From: Syntrophobacter sp. SbD2
Lineage (GTDB): Bacteria; Desulfobacterota; Binatia; UBA9968
Reading direction: 5' to 3'
Assembly (NCBI GenBank): GCA_945889495.1
Contig: CAMDBU010000056.1
Coordinates: 1-33,914, forward strand
Length of the DNA stretch: 33,914 bases
Of this stretch, positions 15,996 through 25,618 are shown piece after piece; positions within the stretch are counted from its first letter, which is position 1, and every line of letters begins with the position of its first letter. A model generated the notes under the pieces. The model was not told where the DNA came from and ran no database searches. It worked only from the letters and a program-made list of their open reading frames with translations. The position numbers were made by a program, and so were the translations under genes.

Positions 15996-17249
15996 ATGTC
16001 ATTTCTCGAATCGGTAGATGCCGAGGTGTTCGCGGCGATTCAACGTGAAACCAACCGGTTGGAGGGCAACCTCGAACTGATCGCCTCGGAAAACGTGGTC
16101 AGCGAGGCGGTGCTCGAAGCCCAGGGCTCGGTGATGACCAACAAGTACGCCGAGGGTTATCCAGGCAAGCGCTACTACGGCGGCTGCGAGTTCGTCGACG
16201 AAGTCGAATCCCTGGCCATCGCCCGGGCCAAGGAATTGTTCGGCGCCGATCACGCCAACGTCCAACCCCATTCCGGCTCGCAAGCCAACATGACGGTTTA
16301 CCTGGCGGTATTGAAACCGGGAGATAGCTATCTCGGCATGAACCTCGCCCATGGCGGCCATCTGTCCATGGGCAGTCCGGTTAATTTTTCCGGCTTTATT
16401 TACAACGTCATTCCCTACGGCGTTTCCGAAAAGACTGAAACCATCGATTACGATGAGGTCGAACGGTTGGCCAAGGAGCACCGGCCCAAGTTAGTCATCG
16501 CCGGCGCCAGCGCCTATCCGCGCATTATCGATTATCCGCGCTTTCGCAAGATCGCCGACGACATCGGCGCGCTGTTGATGGTCGACATGGCGCATATCGC
16601 CGGCTTGGTCGCCGCCGGTTTGCATCCGAGCCCGGTGCCCTACGCCGATTTCGTCACCACGACGACGCACAAAACTTTGCGCGGGCCGCGCGGCGGCATG
16701 GTGCTGTGCAAGGCCGAGCACGCCAAGATCGTCGACAGCCGGGTGTTCCCAGGCATGCAGGGCGGGCCGCTCATGCATGTGATCGCCGCCAAGGCGGTGG
16801 CGCTCAAGGAAGCGCTCACTCCGGAGTTTAAAATTTATCAGCAGCAGATTGTCAAAAACGCCCAGGCCTTGGCGCAGTCTTTGATCGCCAACGGTTTCCG
16901 CTTAACTTCCGACGGCACTGACAATCATCTGATGCTGGTGGATCTGCGCAAGTCCGAGCTCACCGGCAAAGTCGCTCAGGAGACCTTGGACAAGGCGCGT
17001 ATCACGGTCAACAAGAACGGCATTCCCTTCGACACCCGCTCGCCGTTTGTCACCAGCGGCATTCGCATTGGCACGCCGGCGGTGACCAGCCGGGGCATGA
17101 AAGAACCGGAGATGACGCAGATCGGCAACCTGATCGCCAGAGCGCTGGGAGCGGTGAGTGACGACGCCAAATTGGCCGCGGTGGCCGACGATGTCGGCAC
17201 GCTATGCAAAAAATTCCCCGTCTATCCGCACCGTTTGAACGCAAAATGA
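15996..17249 (+). CDS. glyA: serine hydroxymethyltransferase
   Basis: PLP enzyme that converts serine and tetrahydrofolate to glycine and methylene-tetrahydrofolate. The protein has 417 aa from ATG 15996, which has AAGGAAG just upstream (15984-15990); the frame also offers a TTG at 15975. The PLP lysine is K226 in [21 protein letters not shown], the [11 protein letters not shown] motif and [14 protein letters not shown] are conserved. The position between rpiB and nrdR is usual for deltaproteobacterial-type genomes. Confidence 0.97.
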   Translation: MSFLESVDAEVFAAIQRETNRLEGNLELIASENVVSEAVLEAQGSVMTNKYAEGYPGKRYYGGCEFVDEVESLAIARAKELFGADHANVQPHSGSQANMTVYLAVLKPGDSYLGMNLAHGGHLSMGSPVNFSGFIYNVIPYGVSEKTETIDYDEVERLAKEHRPKLVIAGASAYPRIIDYPRFRKIADDIGALLMVDMAHIAGLVAAGLHPSPVPYADFVTTTTHKTLRGPRGGMVLCKAEHAKIVDSRVFPGMQGGPLMHVIAAKAVALKEALTPEFKIYQQQIVKNAQALAQSLIANGFRLTSDGTDNHLMLVDLRKSELTGKVAQETLDKARITVNKNGIPFDTRSPFVTSGIRIGTPAVTSRGMKEPEMTQIGNLIARALGAVSDDAKLAAVADDVGTLCKKFPVYPHRLNAK

Positions 17250-17271
17250 TGCTGCGCGTTTCGAGTTACGA

Positions 17272-17321
17272 GTTTCGGGTTTCGAGTTGGAACCCTGAAC
17301 GCAAAACCCGGAACCCGAAAC
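17272..17321. repeat. intergenic inverted repeat built of GTTTCGGGTT-like words
   Basis: Arms of 13 bp with one mismatch (17272-17284 and 17309-17321) flank a 24-base spacer in the glyA-nrdR gap. Further GTTTCGAGTT-like words lie at about 17258-17267 and inside the left half. No T-run follows, so a terminator is unlikely. Confidence 0.6.
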
Positions 17322-17334
17322 TGGGTCTTACGCT

Positions 17335-17838
17335 ATGAAATGTCCCTTCTGCCACGAAATCGAGAATCGTGTCATCGATTCGCGCCTGAGTAAGGACAGC
17401 AACATGATTCGGCGCCGGCGTGAGTGCGAGCGCTGCACGCGCCGTTTCACCACCTACGAGCGGGTCGAGGAGATGATGCCGCTGTTGGTCAAGAAGGACG
17501 GCCGGCGCGAGGGCTATGACCGGGTCAAAATCATCAACGGTCTCAAGCGCGCCTGCGAAAAGCGGCCGGTGAGCATCAATACCATCGAAGCGATCGCCGA
17601 CCGCATCGAGCGCACGCTGCAAGAGCGCGGCGAAAAAGAAATCGCCAGCGCGGTGATCGGCGAGGCGCTGATGCGCGAACTGCACGACACCGATCCGGTG
17701 GCGTACGTGCGCTTCGCCTCGGTGTACCGCTCCTTCAAAGACATCGGCGAATTCATGGTCGAGCTCGAAGAGCTGATCAAGGAACGCAAAAGCCAGCCCC
17801 ATGGCAAAGCCGGTGACGCCCGTCCGAGAAAGGAATAG
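17335..17838 (+). CDS. nrdR: transcriptional repressor NrdR
   Basis: ATP/dATP-sensing repressor of ribonucleotide reductase genes. The 167-aa protein carries the N-terminal zinc ribbon (C3, C6, C31, C34) followed by an ATP-cone domain (about 49-140: [15 protein letters not shown], then [11 protein letters not shown]). Its targets are not in this window. ribD starts two bases after its stop. Confidence 0.96.
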   Translation: MKCPFCHEIENRVIDSRLSKDSNMIRRRRECERCTRRFTTYERVEEMMPLLVKKDGRREGYDRVKIINGLKRACEKRPVSINTIEAIADRIERTLQERGEKEIASAVIGEALMRELHDTDPVAYVRFASVYRSFKDIGEFMVELEELIKERKSQPHGKAGDARPRKE

Positions 17839-17840
17839 CT

Positions 17841-18944
17841 TTGGCAAGCTCGCGGGAACTTGCCCAGGACGAGCGCTATCTGCGCTTGGCCTGCCGCCTG
17901 GCGCGTAAGGCCGCCGGCCGCACCAGCCCCAATCCGATGGTCGGCGCGGTGATCGTGCGCGGTGGCAAAATCGTCGGCCGGGGCTATCACCATTTCGCCG
18001 GCGGCCCCCACGCCGAGATCAACGCGCTCAAACAAGCCGGCGCCAAGGCCAAGGGCGCGACGCTTTATATCACGCTGGAACCTTGCAGCCATCATGGGCG
18101 TACGCCGCCCTGTGCGCGGGCGCTGATCGCCGCCGGCATTCATCACGTCGTCGCCGGCATGAAGGACCCCAATCCGCTGGTGGCGGGCCGCGGCTTTCAA
18201 CAACTGCGCCGCGCCGGCATCGAAGTCCGCAGCGGCGTCTGCCAATCGGAATGCGCCGAGTTGATCGAAGCCTTCGGCAAATTCATCAGCCAAAAAACTC
18301 CCTTCGTCACGCTCAAGCTGGCGGCGACTCTTGACGGCAAGATCGCCACGGCGAGCGGCGACTCCCGTTGGATCAGCGGCGAAAAATCGCGCGCGTTGGT
18401 GCACCAATGGCGCAACCGGATGGACGCCGTGCTGGTCGGCATCGGCACGGTGCGCGCCGATGATCCGCAGTTGACCTGTCGAATTCCTAAGGGGCGTAAT
18501 CCCTATCGCGTGGTTCTCGATAGCCAGTTGAAGATTTCTCCGTCGGCGCAGTTGCTGCGCTTGCCAGACCCCGCTAAGACCATCATCGCGACGACTGAGG
18601 GAGCGCCGGCGCAGAAAATTCGCGCGCTCGAAAAGTTGGGTGTGGTGGTTTGGCGTTTGCCGGCACGGGACGGTCAGGTGGCGTGGCCGGCGTTGTTGCG
18701 CAAGCTCGCCGGTATCGGCGTGGTCAGCGTGTTGATCGAAGGCGGCGCCGCCGTGGCGGCTTCCGCGTTGAAACATAAAATCGTCGACAAGCTGGAGCTT
18801 TTCTACGCGCCGAAAATCGTCGGCGGCGACGGCGCCGCGATGATCGCCTCGTTAGGCATCGGCAAAATGGCCCATGCCTTGGCGCTCAAGCGCGTTAAGC
18901 TCGGGCGCTCGGGGGATGACATTTTAATTTCGGCCTATTTATGA
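17841..18944 (+). CDS. ribD: bifunctional riboflavin deaminase/reductase RibD
   Basis: Deaminates and then reduces the pyrimidine intermediate of riboflavin synthesis. The 367-aa protein has a deaminase half (about 8-145) with the zinc site H57-x-E59 (HAEINAL) and C82/C91 in PCSHHGRTPPC, and a reductase half (about 148-365) starting at PFVTLKLAATLDGKIA. The start is TTG 17841, with AGGAA at 17831-17835; no ATG near the family N-terminus competes. No FMN riboswitch is visible upstream, as the gene is tightly behind nrdR. Confidence 0.95.
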   Translation: MASSRELAQDERYLRLACRLARKAAGRTSPNPMVGAVIVRGGKIVGRGYHHFAGGPHAEINALKQAGAKAKGATLYITLEPCSHHGRTPPCARALIAAGIHHVVAGMKDPNPLVAGRGFQQLRRAGIEVRSGVCQSECAELIEAFGKFISQKTPFVTLKLAATLDGKIATASGDSRWISGEKSRALVHQWRNRMDAVLVGIGTVRADDPQLTCRIPKGRNPYRVVLDSQLKISPSAQLLRLPDPAKTIIATTEGAPAQKIRALEKLGVVVWRLPARDGQVAWPALLRKLAGIGVVSVLIEGGAAVAASALKHKIVDKLELFYAPKIVGGDGAAMIASLGIGKMAHALALKRVKLGRSGDDILISAYL

Positions 18945-18957
18945 GGTGGATCAAAAA

Positions 18958-19551
18958 ATGTTTACCGGATTGATCGAAGATGTCGGCAAGATCGCCGCCC
19001 TGCGCCTACGCAACGGTGCGGCGGTGCTCACCGTGCAAACCAAACTGCCGGTGCGAAAGATGGCCATGGGTGCCAGCGTGGCGGTCAACGGCGCCTGCTT
19101 GACCGTGGTCAAAAAACTTAAAAACGCCTTTACCGTCGACGTCTCGCCGGAGACACTGGCGTGCACCAATTTAGACACGCTCAAGGCCGGCAGTCTAGTC
19201 AATCTCGAACAGCCCATGCGTTTGAACGAGCGCTTAGGCGGCCATCTGGTCACCGGCCATGTGGACGGCGTCGGCAAGATCGCCGGGATTGAAAAACAGG
19301 GCGAGTTTACGATTTTTACTTTTCAAGTCGCCAAATCGTTGAGTAGCTTGCTGGTGTCGAAAGGCTCGGTGGCGGTGGACGGCATCAGCTTGACGGTCAA
19401 CCAGTGCCGGCCCGAGCGTTTCTCGGTGGCGATCATTCCGTTTACGCTGCAGCACACTAATTTGCAGAACCGCGGGGTTGGTGATAAGGTCAACCTCGAA
19501 ACCGATTTGATCGGTAAATATGTCCAGAGTTTCCTGGTCAAACGTAAATAA
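18958..19551 (+). CDS. ribE: riboflavin synthase, alpha chain
   Basis: Dismutates two molecules of dimethyl-ribityllumazine to riboflavin. The 197-aa protein consists of two homologous lumazine-binding halves: MFTGLIEDVGKI (1-12), then LVTGHVDGVGKI near residue 100. ATG 18958 gives the universal MFTG start and has GAGGTGG at 18943-18949; the GTG at 18946 inside that site is rejected. Called ribE or ribC depending on the naming tradition. Follows ribD after 13 bases. Confidence 0.95.
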   Translation: MFTGLIEDVGKIAALRLRNGAAVLTVQTKLPVRKMAMGASVAVNGACLTVVKKLKNAFTVDVSPETLACTNLDTLKAGSLVNLEQPMRLNERLGGHLVTGHVDGVGKIAGIEKQGEFTIFTFQVAKSLSSLLVSKGSVAVDGISLTVNQCRPERFSVAIIPFTLQHTNLQNRGVGDKVNLETDLIGKYVQSFLVKRK

Positions 19552-19576
19552 GTTTTTCAACTAGCTAATTTTAATC

Positions 19577-20803
19577 ATGGCGATCGCGACAATCGAACAG
19601 GGGCTGGCCGATATCCGCGCCGGCCGGATGGTGATCCTGATCAACGAGGACACCCCGGAAGACGACGGATTTTTGTGCATGGCGGCGGAAAAAGTCACGG
19701 CCGAAAGCGTCAACTTCATGATGCATCAGGGCCGCGGGATTATTTATGTGACCTTGACCGACGAGCGGGTGCGCGAGTTGGGCGTGCCGCTGGTGCCGGA
19801 GGAAAATAGCCGGTTGTCCGGCCTGCTCTGCGGCGCGGCATTCTCGGTCAATTTGCCGGGCGTCCATGGCGTCTCCGCCCAGGGGCGGGCCCACACCATT
19901 CGCTCGGTTATCGCCGACAGCACCAGGCATGAAGATCTCATGGTGCCGGGCCATGTCCAACCGCTGCAAGCGCGCAGCGGTGGTGTCTTGGCCCGTTCCG
20001 GACGCACCGACGCGTCGGTGGATTTAGCTCGGCTCGCCGGCTTCAAACCGGCTGGGGCGATCTGTCAAATCCTCGATGACGATGGTTCGGTGGCGGCGTT
20101 GCCGTCCTTGGAAAAATTGGCCCAGCGCCAGGGCTTGAAAATCCTTTCGGTGGCGAGCTTGATCGCCTACCGGCTGCGCACCGAGAGTCTGGTGCGCCGG
20201 GTCGCCGAAGAAGAATTTCCCACCCTCCATGGCGGTCAGTATAAAGCGATCGTTTACCGCAATACCGTCGACGGCGCCGAGCATATGGCGCTGGTCAAGG
20301 GCGATATTTCAAAAGTCTCCCATGTGCTGGTGCGCTTGCATTCCGAATGTTTGACTGGCGATGTCTTCGGTTCGGAACGCTGCGATTGCGGCGACCAGAT
20401 TCGCGAGTCCTTGCGCCGTATTGACGAGCAGGGCTGCGGCGTGTTGGTTTACATGCACCAAGAGGGGCGCGGCATCGGTCTGACCAACAAGATCAAAGCC
20501 TATGCCTTGCAGGACCGTGGTCGGGACACCGTGGAAGCCAACCTCGAACTAGGATTTAAAGAAGACCTGCGCGATTACGGTATCGGCGCGCAAATCCTGC
20601 GCGATCTGCATGTGGAAAATATTTCGCTCTTGACCAATAATCCGCGCAAGATTTCCGGTTTGGAAAGCTACGGCGTCAAGGTAGTGGAGCGCGTGCCGCT
20701 GGAAGCGCTGCCGCTCACCAGCAACATTGATTATCTGCGCACCAAGCAGAAAAAGTTGGGTCATATGTTGTCCAACCTCGACGACAAGAGCGCTAAGCGT
20801 TAG
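19577..20803 (+). CDS. ribBA: RibBA: intact GTP cyclohydrolase II, eroded DHBP synthase domain
   Basis: A 408-aa two-domain protein. The C-terminal half (about 208-400) is a normal GTP cyclohydrolase II: zinc cysteines C258, C269 and C271 in SECLTGDVFGSERCDCGDQ, then QEGRGIGL, DTVEAN and TNNPRKI. The N-terminal half (1-205) aligns with DHBP synthase along its length, but key positions differ. The acidic loop reads NEDTPEDDGF (23-32) where active enzymes have EDRENEGD. The metal histidine motif GHTEA is GRTDA (R143). The glutamate of CE(I/L)M is Q164. The SAxDRA motif is SAQGRA. GHVxPL (H126) is kept. This half probably cannot make DHBP in the normal way; a second ribB elsewhere, or altered chemistry, would be needed. 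Lies between ribE and ribH. Confidence 0.9.
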   Translation: MAIATIEQGLADIRAGRMVILINEDTPEDDGFLCMAAEKVTAESVNFMMHQGRGIIYVTLTDERVRELGVPLVPEENSRLSGLLCGAAFSVNLPGVHGVSAQGRAHTIRSVIADSTRHEDLMVPGHVQPLQARSGGVLARSGRTDASVDLARLAGFKPAGAICQILDDDGSVAALPSLEKLAQRQGLKILSVASLIAYRLRTESLVRRVAEEEFPTLHGGQYKAIVYRNTVDGAEHMALVKGDISKVSHVLVRLHSECLTGDVFGSERCDCGDQIRESLRRIDEQGCGVLVYMHQEGRGIGLTNKIKAYALQDRGRDTVEANLELGFKEDLRDYGIGAQILRDLHVENISLLTNNPRKISGLESYGVKVVERVPLEALPLTSNIDYLRTKQKKLGHMLSNLDDKSAKR

Positions 20804-20820
20804 CTCCGGCGGCAAATCCC

Positions 20821-21288
20821 ATGGCGAAAATTCTCGAAGGAAAACCGGACGCCCAGGGGCTCAAGATCGGCGTGGTGGTGAGCCGCTTCAATAGTTTCGT
20901 CACCGAGAAGTTGCTCGAAGGGGCACTCGACGGCTTTATCAGCCATGGCGGCGCCGACAACGACATGACCGTGGTGCGGGTACCGGGCGCCTTCGAGATT
21001 CCCATCGTCGCCGACAAGATGGCCAGCAGCGGTAAGTACGATGCGCTGGTTTGCTTGGGCGCGGTGATCCGTGGCGATACGCCGCACTTCGATTATGTCT
21101 GCGAAGCGGTGACCCAAGGGTTGGGCGACGCGGTCAAGACCCATAAAATCCCCGTCGGCTTCGGAGTGCTCACCACCGACAATGTCCAGCAGGCCATGGA
21201 CCGCGCCGGCAGCAAGGACGCCAACAAGGGCTACGAAGCCCTCTTGGTCGCCGTCGAGATGGTCAACGTCCTGCGGCAGGTATCGTAA
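20821..21288 (+). CDS. ribH: 6,7-dimethyl-8-ribityllumazine synthase
   Basis: Condenses the RibD product with DHBP to form lumazine, just before riboflavin synthase. The 155-aa protein has VVSRFNSFVTEKLLEGA near residue 20, VPGAFEIP, and RGDTPHFDYV with the active-site histidine. ATG 20821 follows the ribBA stop by 17 bases. These proteins assemble into cages or pentamers. Confidence 0.96.
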   Translation: MAKILEGKPDAQGLKIGVVVSRFNSFVTEKLLEGALDGFISHGGADNDMTVVRVPGAFEIPIVADKMASSGKYDALVCLGAVIRGDTPHFDYVCEAVTQGLGDAVKTHKIPVGFGVLTTDNVQQAMDRAGSKDANKGYEALLVAVEMVNVLRQVS

Positions 21289-21294
21289 CTTTCC

Positions 21295-21792
21295 GTGTTC
21301 GCCGCTGGCAATTCATTCGAGCGCCCCTTGTCACAGGAATCACCGGATACTTCGGATACTTCGCCCGGCGCGCCTCGCACCATGCGCCGCAAGGGGCGCG
21401 AGCTGGCGCTCCAAGCGCTTTATCAAATCGAAATCACCGGCGACTCGTCGATCGCGGCGCTGGATTTATTTCTCCAGCACTTTGAAGGCGCCGCCAAGGC
21501 CAAGGAGTTCGCCCGCCGGCTGGTGTCCGGCGTGGTCAGCCAGCGGCCCGAGCTCGACCGATTGATCACCGAGTCCACCGAACACTGGAAATTAGAGCGT
21601 TTGGCCAAGGTCGAACATGAGCTGTTGCGCTTGGCGGCCTATGAAGTGGTGTTCTGTCCGGATATTCCGGTGCCGGTGAGTCTCGACGAAGCGGTGGAGA
21701 TCGCCAAGCGTTTCGGCAGCGAGGATTCCGCCGGCTTCATCAACGGCGTGCTCGATCACATCGCCAAAACCAGCGCCAATAAATCTCTGTAG
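21295..21792 (+). CDS. nusB: transcription antitermination factor NusB
   Basis: RNA-binding factor that works with NusE (S10) in antitermination on rRNA operons. The domain starts at [17 protein letters not shown], an ATG at 21382. The frame extends to a GTG at 21295, adding 29 residues rich in Ser/Pro/Thr that resemble nothing. Neither start has a good ribosome site, so the N-terminus is uncertain. [24 protein letters not shown] at the C-terminus is diagnostic. Follows ribH by 6 bases on the long start. Confidence 0.93.
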   Translation: MFAAGNSFERPLSQESPDTSDTSPGAPRTMRRKGRELALQALYQIEITGDSSIAALDLFLQHFEGAAKAKEFARRLVSGVVSQRPELDRLITESTEHWKLERLAKVEHELLRLAAYEVVFCPDIPVPVSLDEAVEIAKRFGSEDSAGFINGVLDHIAKTSANKSL

Positions 21793-21800
21793 GCAGTGTC

Positions 21801-24392
21801 ATGGATCAGCGTTATCAAGCCAAAGCGATAGAAGAGAAGTGGCAGAAGCTGTGGGCCGACGAGCAATCTTTCGAGGTCACTGAAGACCCGGCCAAGCCCA
21901 AGTATTACGTTCTGGAAATGTTTCCCTATCCGTCCGGGCGCATTCACATGGGCCATGTGCGCAACTACTCCATCGGCGATGTGGTGGCGCGCTACAAGCG
22001 CATGCGCGGTTACAACGTGCTCCATCCCATGGGCTGGGACGCCTTCGGCCTGCCGGCGGAGAACGCCGCCATCGAGCGCAAAGTTCATCCCGAAGCCTGG
22101 ACCCAGGAAAATATTCTTTACATGAAGACCCAGTTGAAACGCATGGGTCTGTCCTACGATTGGCGGCGCGAGCTCGCCACCTGCCAACCGGAATATTACC
22201 GTTGGAATCAATGGATTTTTTTGCAGTTCTACAAAAAAGGGCTGGCCTACAAAAAAAGCTCCTTCGTCAACTGGTGTCCGTCCTGCGCCACGGTCTTGGC
22301 CAACGAGCAGGTGGTCGACGGTGCCTGCTGGCGCTGCGACTCGGCGGTGGCGCAAAAAGAGTTGGAGCAGTGGTTTTTCCGCATCACCGACTACGCTGAA
22401 GAGCTACTCAAGGATCTCGACCAGTTGACCGGCTGGCCGGACAAAGTCCTGACCATGCAGCGCAATTGGATCGGTAAATCGATCGGCGCCGAGATCGAGT
22501 TTCCGCTGGTCGGCCATGACGGCGCGCTGAAAATATTTACTACCCGGCCCGACACTATCTATGGCGCGACCTTTGTTTCCTTGGCGGTGGAACATCCGCT
22601 AGCTTTGCAATTGTCATCGGGCACGGCCCAGGCCGATGCCGTCAAGCAGTTCATCGAGCGCTATAAAAACATCAGCACGGCCAAACGCGGCGCCGACGAG
22701 GGCGAGAAAGAAGGCGTGTTCACCGGCGCTTACTGCCGCAATCCATTTACCGGTGAAGACATTCCGATCTATCTCGCCAACTTCGTCTTGATGGAATATG
22801 GCACCGGCGCGGTAATGGCGGTGCCGGCCCATGATCAGCGCGATTTTGAGTTCGCGAAAAAATATTCACTGCCGATCCGCGTGGTGATTCAGCCCAAAGA
22901 CCAAGAGCTCCATGGCGATACCCTGAAAGAAGCCTACGTCGACGAAGGCGTGATGCGCGACAGCGGCGAGTTCTCCGGCACGGCCAACGTCGCCGGCAAG
23001 GAAAAGATCGCCGTCTATGCCGAGGCTAAGGGGTTCGGCAAAAAAGCTATTCGCTTTCGTCTGCGCGATTGGGGCGTGTCGCGCCAGCGTTACTGGGGCA
23101 CGCCGATCCCGATAATTTATTGCGATAAGTGCGGCGCCGTGCCGGTGCCGGAAAACTTCTTGCCGGTGGAATTGCCCAAAGACGTGCCGTTCTCCGGCAA
23201 GGGCGGTTCGCCGTTGCAGGAAAGCGCGGTGTTTCTCCATGTCGATTGTCCCAAGTGCGGCGCCCAGGGACGGCGTGAGACCGATACCATGGACACCTTC
23301 GTCGATTCGTCCTGGTATTATTTGCGCTACGCCTCGGCCGACGCCAACTCCGCGCCAGTGGACGCGCGCGGCCGCTATTGGATGGCGGTGGATCAGTATA
23401 TCGGCGGCGTCGAGCATGCCGTGCTGCATCTGCTTTACGCGCGCTTTTTCACTAAAGCGCTGCGCGATATCGGGCTCACCCATGTCGACGAGCCGTTCAG
23501 TAATTTACTGACCCAGGGAATGGTTTCCAAGGAAACCTACAAGTGCGCCGAGCATGGCTGGCTGTTTCCCAACGAATTGGCCGGTGGAGAAAAAGACGGC
23601 TGGCAATGTCCGCAGTGCCAACGCGCCGTCGACAAGGGCCGGGTCGAGAAGATGTCCAAGTCGAAAAAGAACATCATCGATCCGGAAGATCTGATCGCCG
23701 CCTATGGCGCCGACACCGCGCGGCTGTTCACGCTATTCGCCGCGCCGCCGGAAAAAGATCTGGAGTGGAGCGATCAGGGGGTCGAAGGGGCGTTCCGATT
23801 TCTCACCCGGCTATGGCGCTTGGTGCAGCAGCATGGTGAATTGTGGACGTCTAACGGTTCTGGCGATGGCGCCGCGCCCAGCGCCGAGCTGCGTGAGTTG
23901 CGCCGCCAGGTTCATCGGACGATAAAAAAAGTGACCGATGACATCGACGGCCGATTTCATTTCAACACCGCCATCGCGGCGATCATGGAGCTCTTCAATG
24001 CGCTCAGTCTCGCGGCGCAGGATACGACTAAGAGATCGGCCGGCGCGGCGATCATCCGCGAAGGGCTGGAGTCGATTATCTTGCTCTTGGCGCCCTTCGT
24101 GCCCCACGTCGCCAGCGAGCTGTGGGAGCAGTCGGGCCACAAAGAACGTCTCGACCGCGTTCCTTGGCCGAGTTATTCCGAGGCGGCGCTGGAAGAAGAG
24201 CAGCTGCTGATCGTCGTTCAGGTCAACGGCAAAGTGCGCGGCAAGATGACCGTGCCCGCCGATATTACCCAAGAGAGGATCGAGCGCATGGCCATGGAAG
24301 ATGGCCGCGTGATGAGTTTTTGCGACGGCAAAAAAATCACCCGGCTGGTCTATGTGCCGCGGCGTCTGGTCAACATCGTGGTGGAGGGGTGA
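21801..24392 (+). CDS. leuS: leucyl-tRNA synthetase
   Basis: Class I synthetase of 863 aa that charges tRNA-Leu. The HIGH motif is HMGH at 49-52 ([13 protein letters not shown]), and KMSKS is at 617-621. A zinc-type insert has C159, C162, C176 and C179; further cysteine pairs lie in CDKCG, CPKCG and CPQCQ. The editing domain sits in the usual CP1 insertion ([28 protein letters not shown]). The C-terminal [10 protein letters not shown] is typical. Starts 8 bases after nusB and ends 3 bases before lptE. A tRNA-Leu gene lies about 4.8 kb downstream, probably by coincidence. Confidence 0.98.
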   Translation: MDQRYQAKAIEEKWQKLWADEQSFEVTEDPAKPKYYVLEMFPYPSGRIHMGHVRNYSIGDVVARYKRMRGYNVLHPMGWDAFGLPAENAAIERKVHPEAWTQENILYMKTQLKRMGLSYDWRRELATCQPEYYRWNQWIFLQFYKKGLAYKKSSFVNWCPSCATVLANEQVVDGACWRCDSAVAQKELEQWFFRITDYAEELLKDLDQLTGWPDKVLTMQRNWIGKSIGAEIEFPLVGHDGALKIFTTRPDTIYGATFVSLAVEHPLALQLSSGTAQADAVKQFIERYKNISTAKRGADEGEKEGVFTGAYCRNPFTGEDIPIYLANFVLMEYGTGAVMAVPAHDQRDFEFAKKYSLPIRVVIQPKDQELHGDTLKEAYVDEGVMRDSGEFSGTANVAGKEKIAVYAEAKGFGKKAIRFRLRDWGVSRQRYWGTPIPIIYCDKCGAVPVPENFLPVELPKDVPFSGKGGSPLQESAVFLHVDCPKCGAQGRRETDTMDTFVDSSWYYLRYASADANSAPVDARGRYWMAVDQYIGGVEHAVLHLLYARFFTKALRDIGLTHVDEPFSNLLTQGMVSKETYKCAEHGWLFPNELAGGEKDGWQCPQCQRAVDKGRVEKMSKSKKNIIDPEDLIAAYGADTARLFTLFAAPPEKDLEWSDQGVEGAFRFLTRLWRLVQQHGELWTSNGSGDGAAPSAELRELRRQVHRTIKKVTDDIDGRFHFNTAIAAIMELFNALSLAAQDTTKRSAGAAIIREGLESIILLLAPFVPHVASELWEQSGHKERLDRVPWPSYSEAALEEEQLLIVVQVNGKVRGKMTVPADITQERIERMAMEDGRVMSFCDGKKITRLVYVPRRLVNIVVEG

Positions 24393-24395
24393 ACT

Positions 24396-25010
24396 ATGTT
24401 ATCTCCGTCAATGCGGCAATGGCGTAGTGGGTGGTGGGTATGGGCGGGCTGGGCCGTGTTCGTGCTGACTGGCTGCGGTTACCAATGGGTTGGCCAATCC
24501 TCGCTCTTGCCCAAGGATGCGCGAACCGTATTCGTCGAGCCGTTTATCAATCGTGGCCGCGATGTCGGTATCGAAAAGGAGTTGACCTCGGCGCTGCGCG
24601 GCGAATTTTATCGGCGTGGCCAGTTGCGGGTCGTCGACGTCTCGGACCAGGCCGATATTATTCTCAGCGGTGTGGTTCGTTCGCTCGATAGTTCGGTGGC
24701 CTCAGTCAACCGCAACGACGAAGTCTTGCAATACGAATCGGTGCTGGTGCTCGACGCTACCCTGCGCCGGCGCGAGCCCAATGAAATCCTCTGGCGCGGC
24801 CAGTCGCTGCGGCTTAGCGAAATCCACGCCGGTTCTCGCGCCGCGGTGGTGACCACGTCGTCGGAATTTCGCACCTCGACGCTCAACTCGACTGATGTGC
24901 GGCGCCTGACCGATATTCAGTTGACCGAAGGCGAACGCCGGGAGGTGCGCGAGCGCCTCATGGAGCGCTTCGCCAAGGAACTGCACCAGCGGATCATGGA
25001 GATGTTCTAA
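24396..25010 (+). CDS. lptE: LPS-assembly lipoprotein LptE
   Basis: Outer-membrane lipoprotein that plugs LptD and helps deliver LPS to the surface. The 204-aa protein has a signal with lipobox LTGC (C27) followed by GYQWVG, then the LptE-like pattern VFVEPFINRGRDVGIEKELTSALRGEF. The C-terminal part is helical (ERREVRERLMERFAKELHQRIMEMF region). It is directly behind leuS, the standard place. The next gene in many relatives, holA, is not present: a bidirectional terminator and rpsT come instead. Confidence 0.88.
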   Translation: MLSPSMRQWRSGWWVWAGWAVFVLTGCGYQWVGQSSLLPKDARTVFVEPFINRGRDVGIEKELTSALRGEFYRRGQLRVVDVSDQADIILSGVVRSLDSSVASVNRNDEVLQYESVLVLDATLRRREPNEILWRGQSLRLSEIHAGSRAAVVTTSSEFRTSTLNSTDVRRLTDIQLTEGERREVRERLMERFAKELHQRIMEMF

Positions 25011-25017
25011 AAACAAA

Positions 25018-25058
25018 ATCGGCGGCAACCCCTGTCGCCGCCGATCGAGTGTTTTAGG
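25018..25058. terminator. bidirectional terminator between lptE and rpsT
   Basis: A perfect 9-bp stem: ATCGGCGGC (25018-25026) / GCCGCCGAT (25037-25045). On the plus side GTGTTTT follows. On the minus side the stem is followed by TTTTGTTTTT, a strong tail, so it is best suited to end rpsT and also serves lptE. Confidence 0.8.
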
Positions 25059-25079
25059 ATGCCGTTGGAACGAAGTGGT

Positions 25080-25352
25080 TTAACTCGCCGACTTACTGCG
25101 GTGCGCCGAGCGGGACAGGCGAGATAACCAGCGCGACGCGGTGTTCTTTTTGACCACGCCCTTGCTGACCGCTTTGCCGAGCGCTTTGTTGACGGTCTGG
25201 ATTTGACTGGCCGCCGCTTCAGAGTTCTTCGCCTCGATCGCTTGCCGGGCTTTTTTCACGAGCGTGCGCAGCCGCGACTTGATTTCGATATTGCGCGTAC
25301 GCCGTTTCAAGCTCTGGCGATGGCGCTTTTCAACTGATGGATGATCTGCCAA
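25080..25352 (-). CDS. rpsT: 30S ribosomal protein S20
   Basis: A 90-aa Lys/Arg-rich protein of the small subunit. The family start ADHPSVEKRHRQSLKRRTRN is preceded by a TTG at 25352, which has a perfect GGAGG (minus strand, 25359-25363) six bases ahead. The frame is open further upstream to 25505, but that part is unlike S20. TTG initiation is known for S20 in enterobacteria, where it limits expression. Confidence 0.95.
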   Translation of the reverse strand: MADHPSVEKRHRQSLKRRTRNIEIKSRLRTLVKKARQAIEAKNSEAAASQIQTVNKALGKAVSKGVVKKNTASRWLSRLSRSAHRSKSAS

Positions 25353-25382
25353 GGAATGCCTCCAGTAAAATTTACGTATGCT

Positions 25383-25411
25383 TTTGTAACATCGGCTCGA
25401 CCGAGAGTCAA
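25383..25411 (-). promoter_or_regulatory. rpsT promoter
   Basis: On the minus strand, TTGACT (25406-25411), exactly 17 bases, then TACAAA (25383-25388). Transcription would start near 25376, about 13 bases before the ribosome site of rpsT. Confidence 0.65.
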
Positions 25412-25598
25412 CGCGAAGAAAGCCGCTGAGCGCGATAACGGAAACTGGCCCAAACCGCTTCATTGCAGCGCGGCACCATGGTCGAATAATTGTCGTTGCC
25501 GCCAAGTTGGCAAACTAGAGAACAATCGCGCGCCAGGAATTTAGGCAAAACGCTGGGCGGCGCTATTTTGTGCAGGCGCCGACCCAACGCCATGGCAG

Positions 25599-25618
25599 TT
25601 ATCCACAGGATATTCACA
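25599..25618 (+). other. two adjacent DnaA-box matches
   Basis: TTATCCACA at 25599-25607 is a perfect match to the TTATNCACA box. ATATTCACA at 25610-25618 matches at all but the first base. They lie in the same direction with an 11-base pitch, about one helical turn. Confidence 0.5.

Noticed and set aside
17822-17845. FMN riboswitch ahead of ribD
   Set aside because: Only two bases separate nrdR and ribD, and no conserved riboswitch elements were seen upstream of any rib gene here.
17514-18776. Minus-strand open frame of 420 codons over nrdR and ribD
   Set aside because: Antisense shadow: both plus-strand genes are certain, and the antisense protein is low in hydrophobic pattern and family features.
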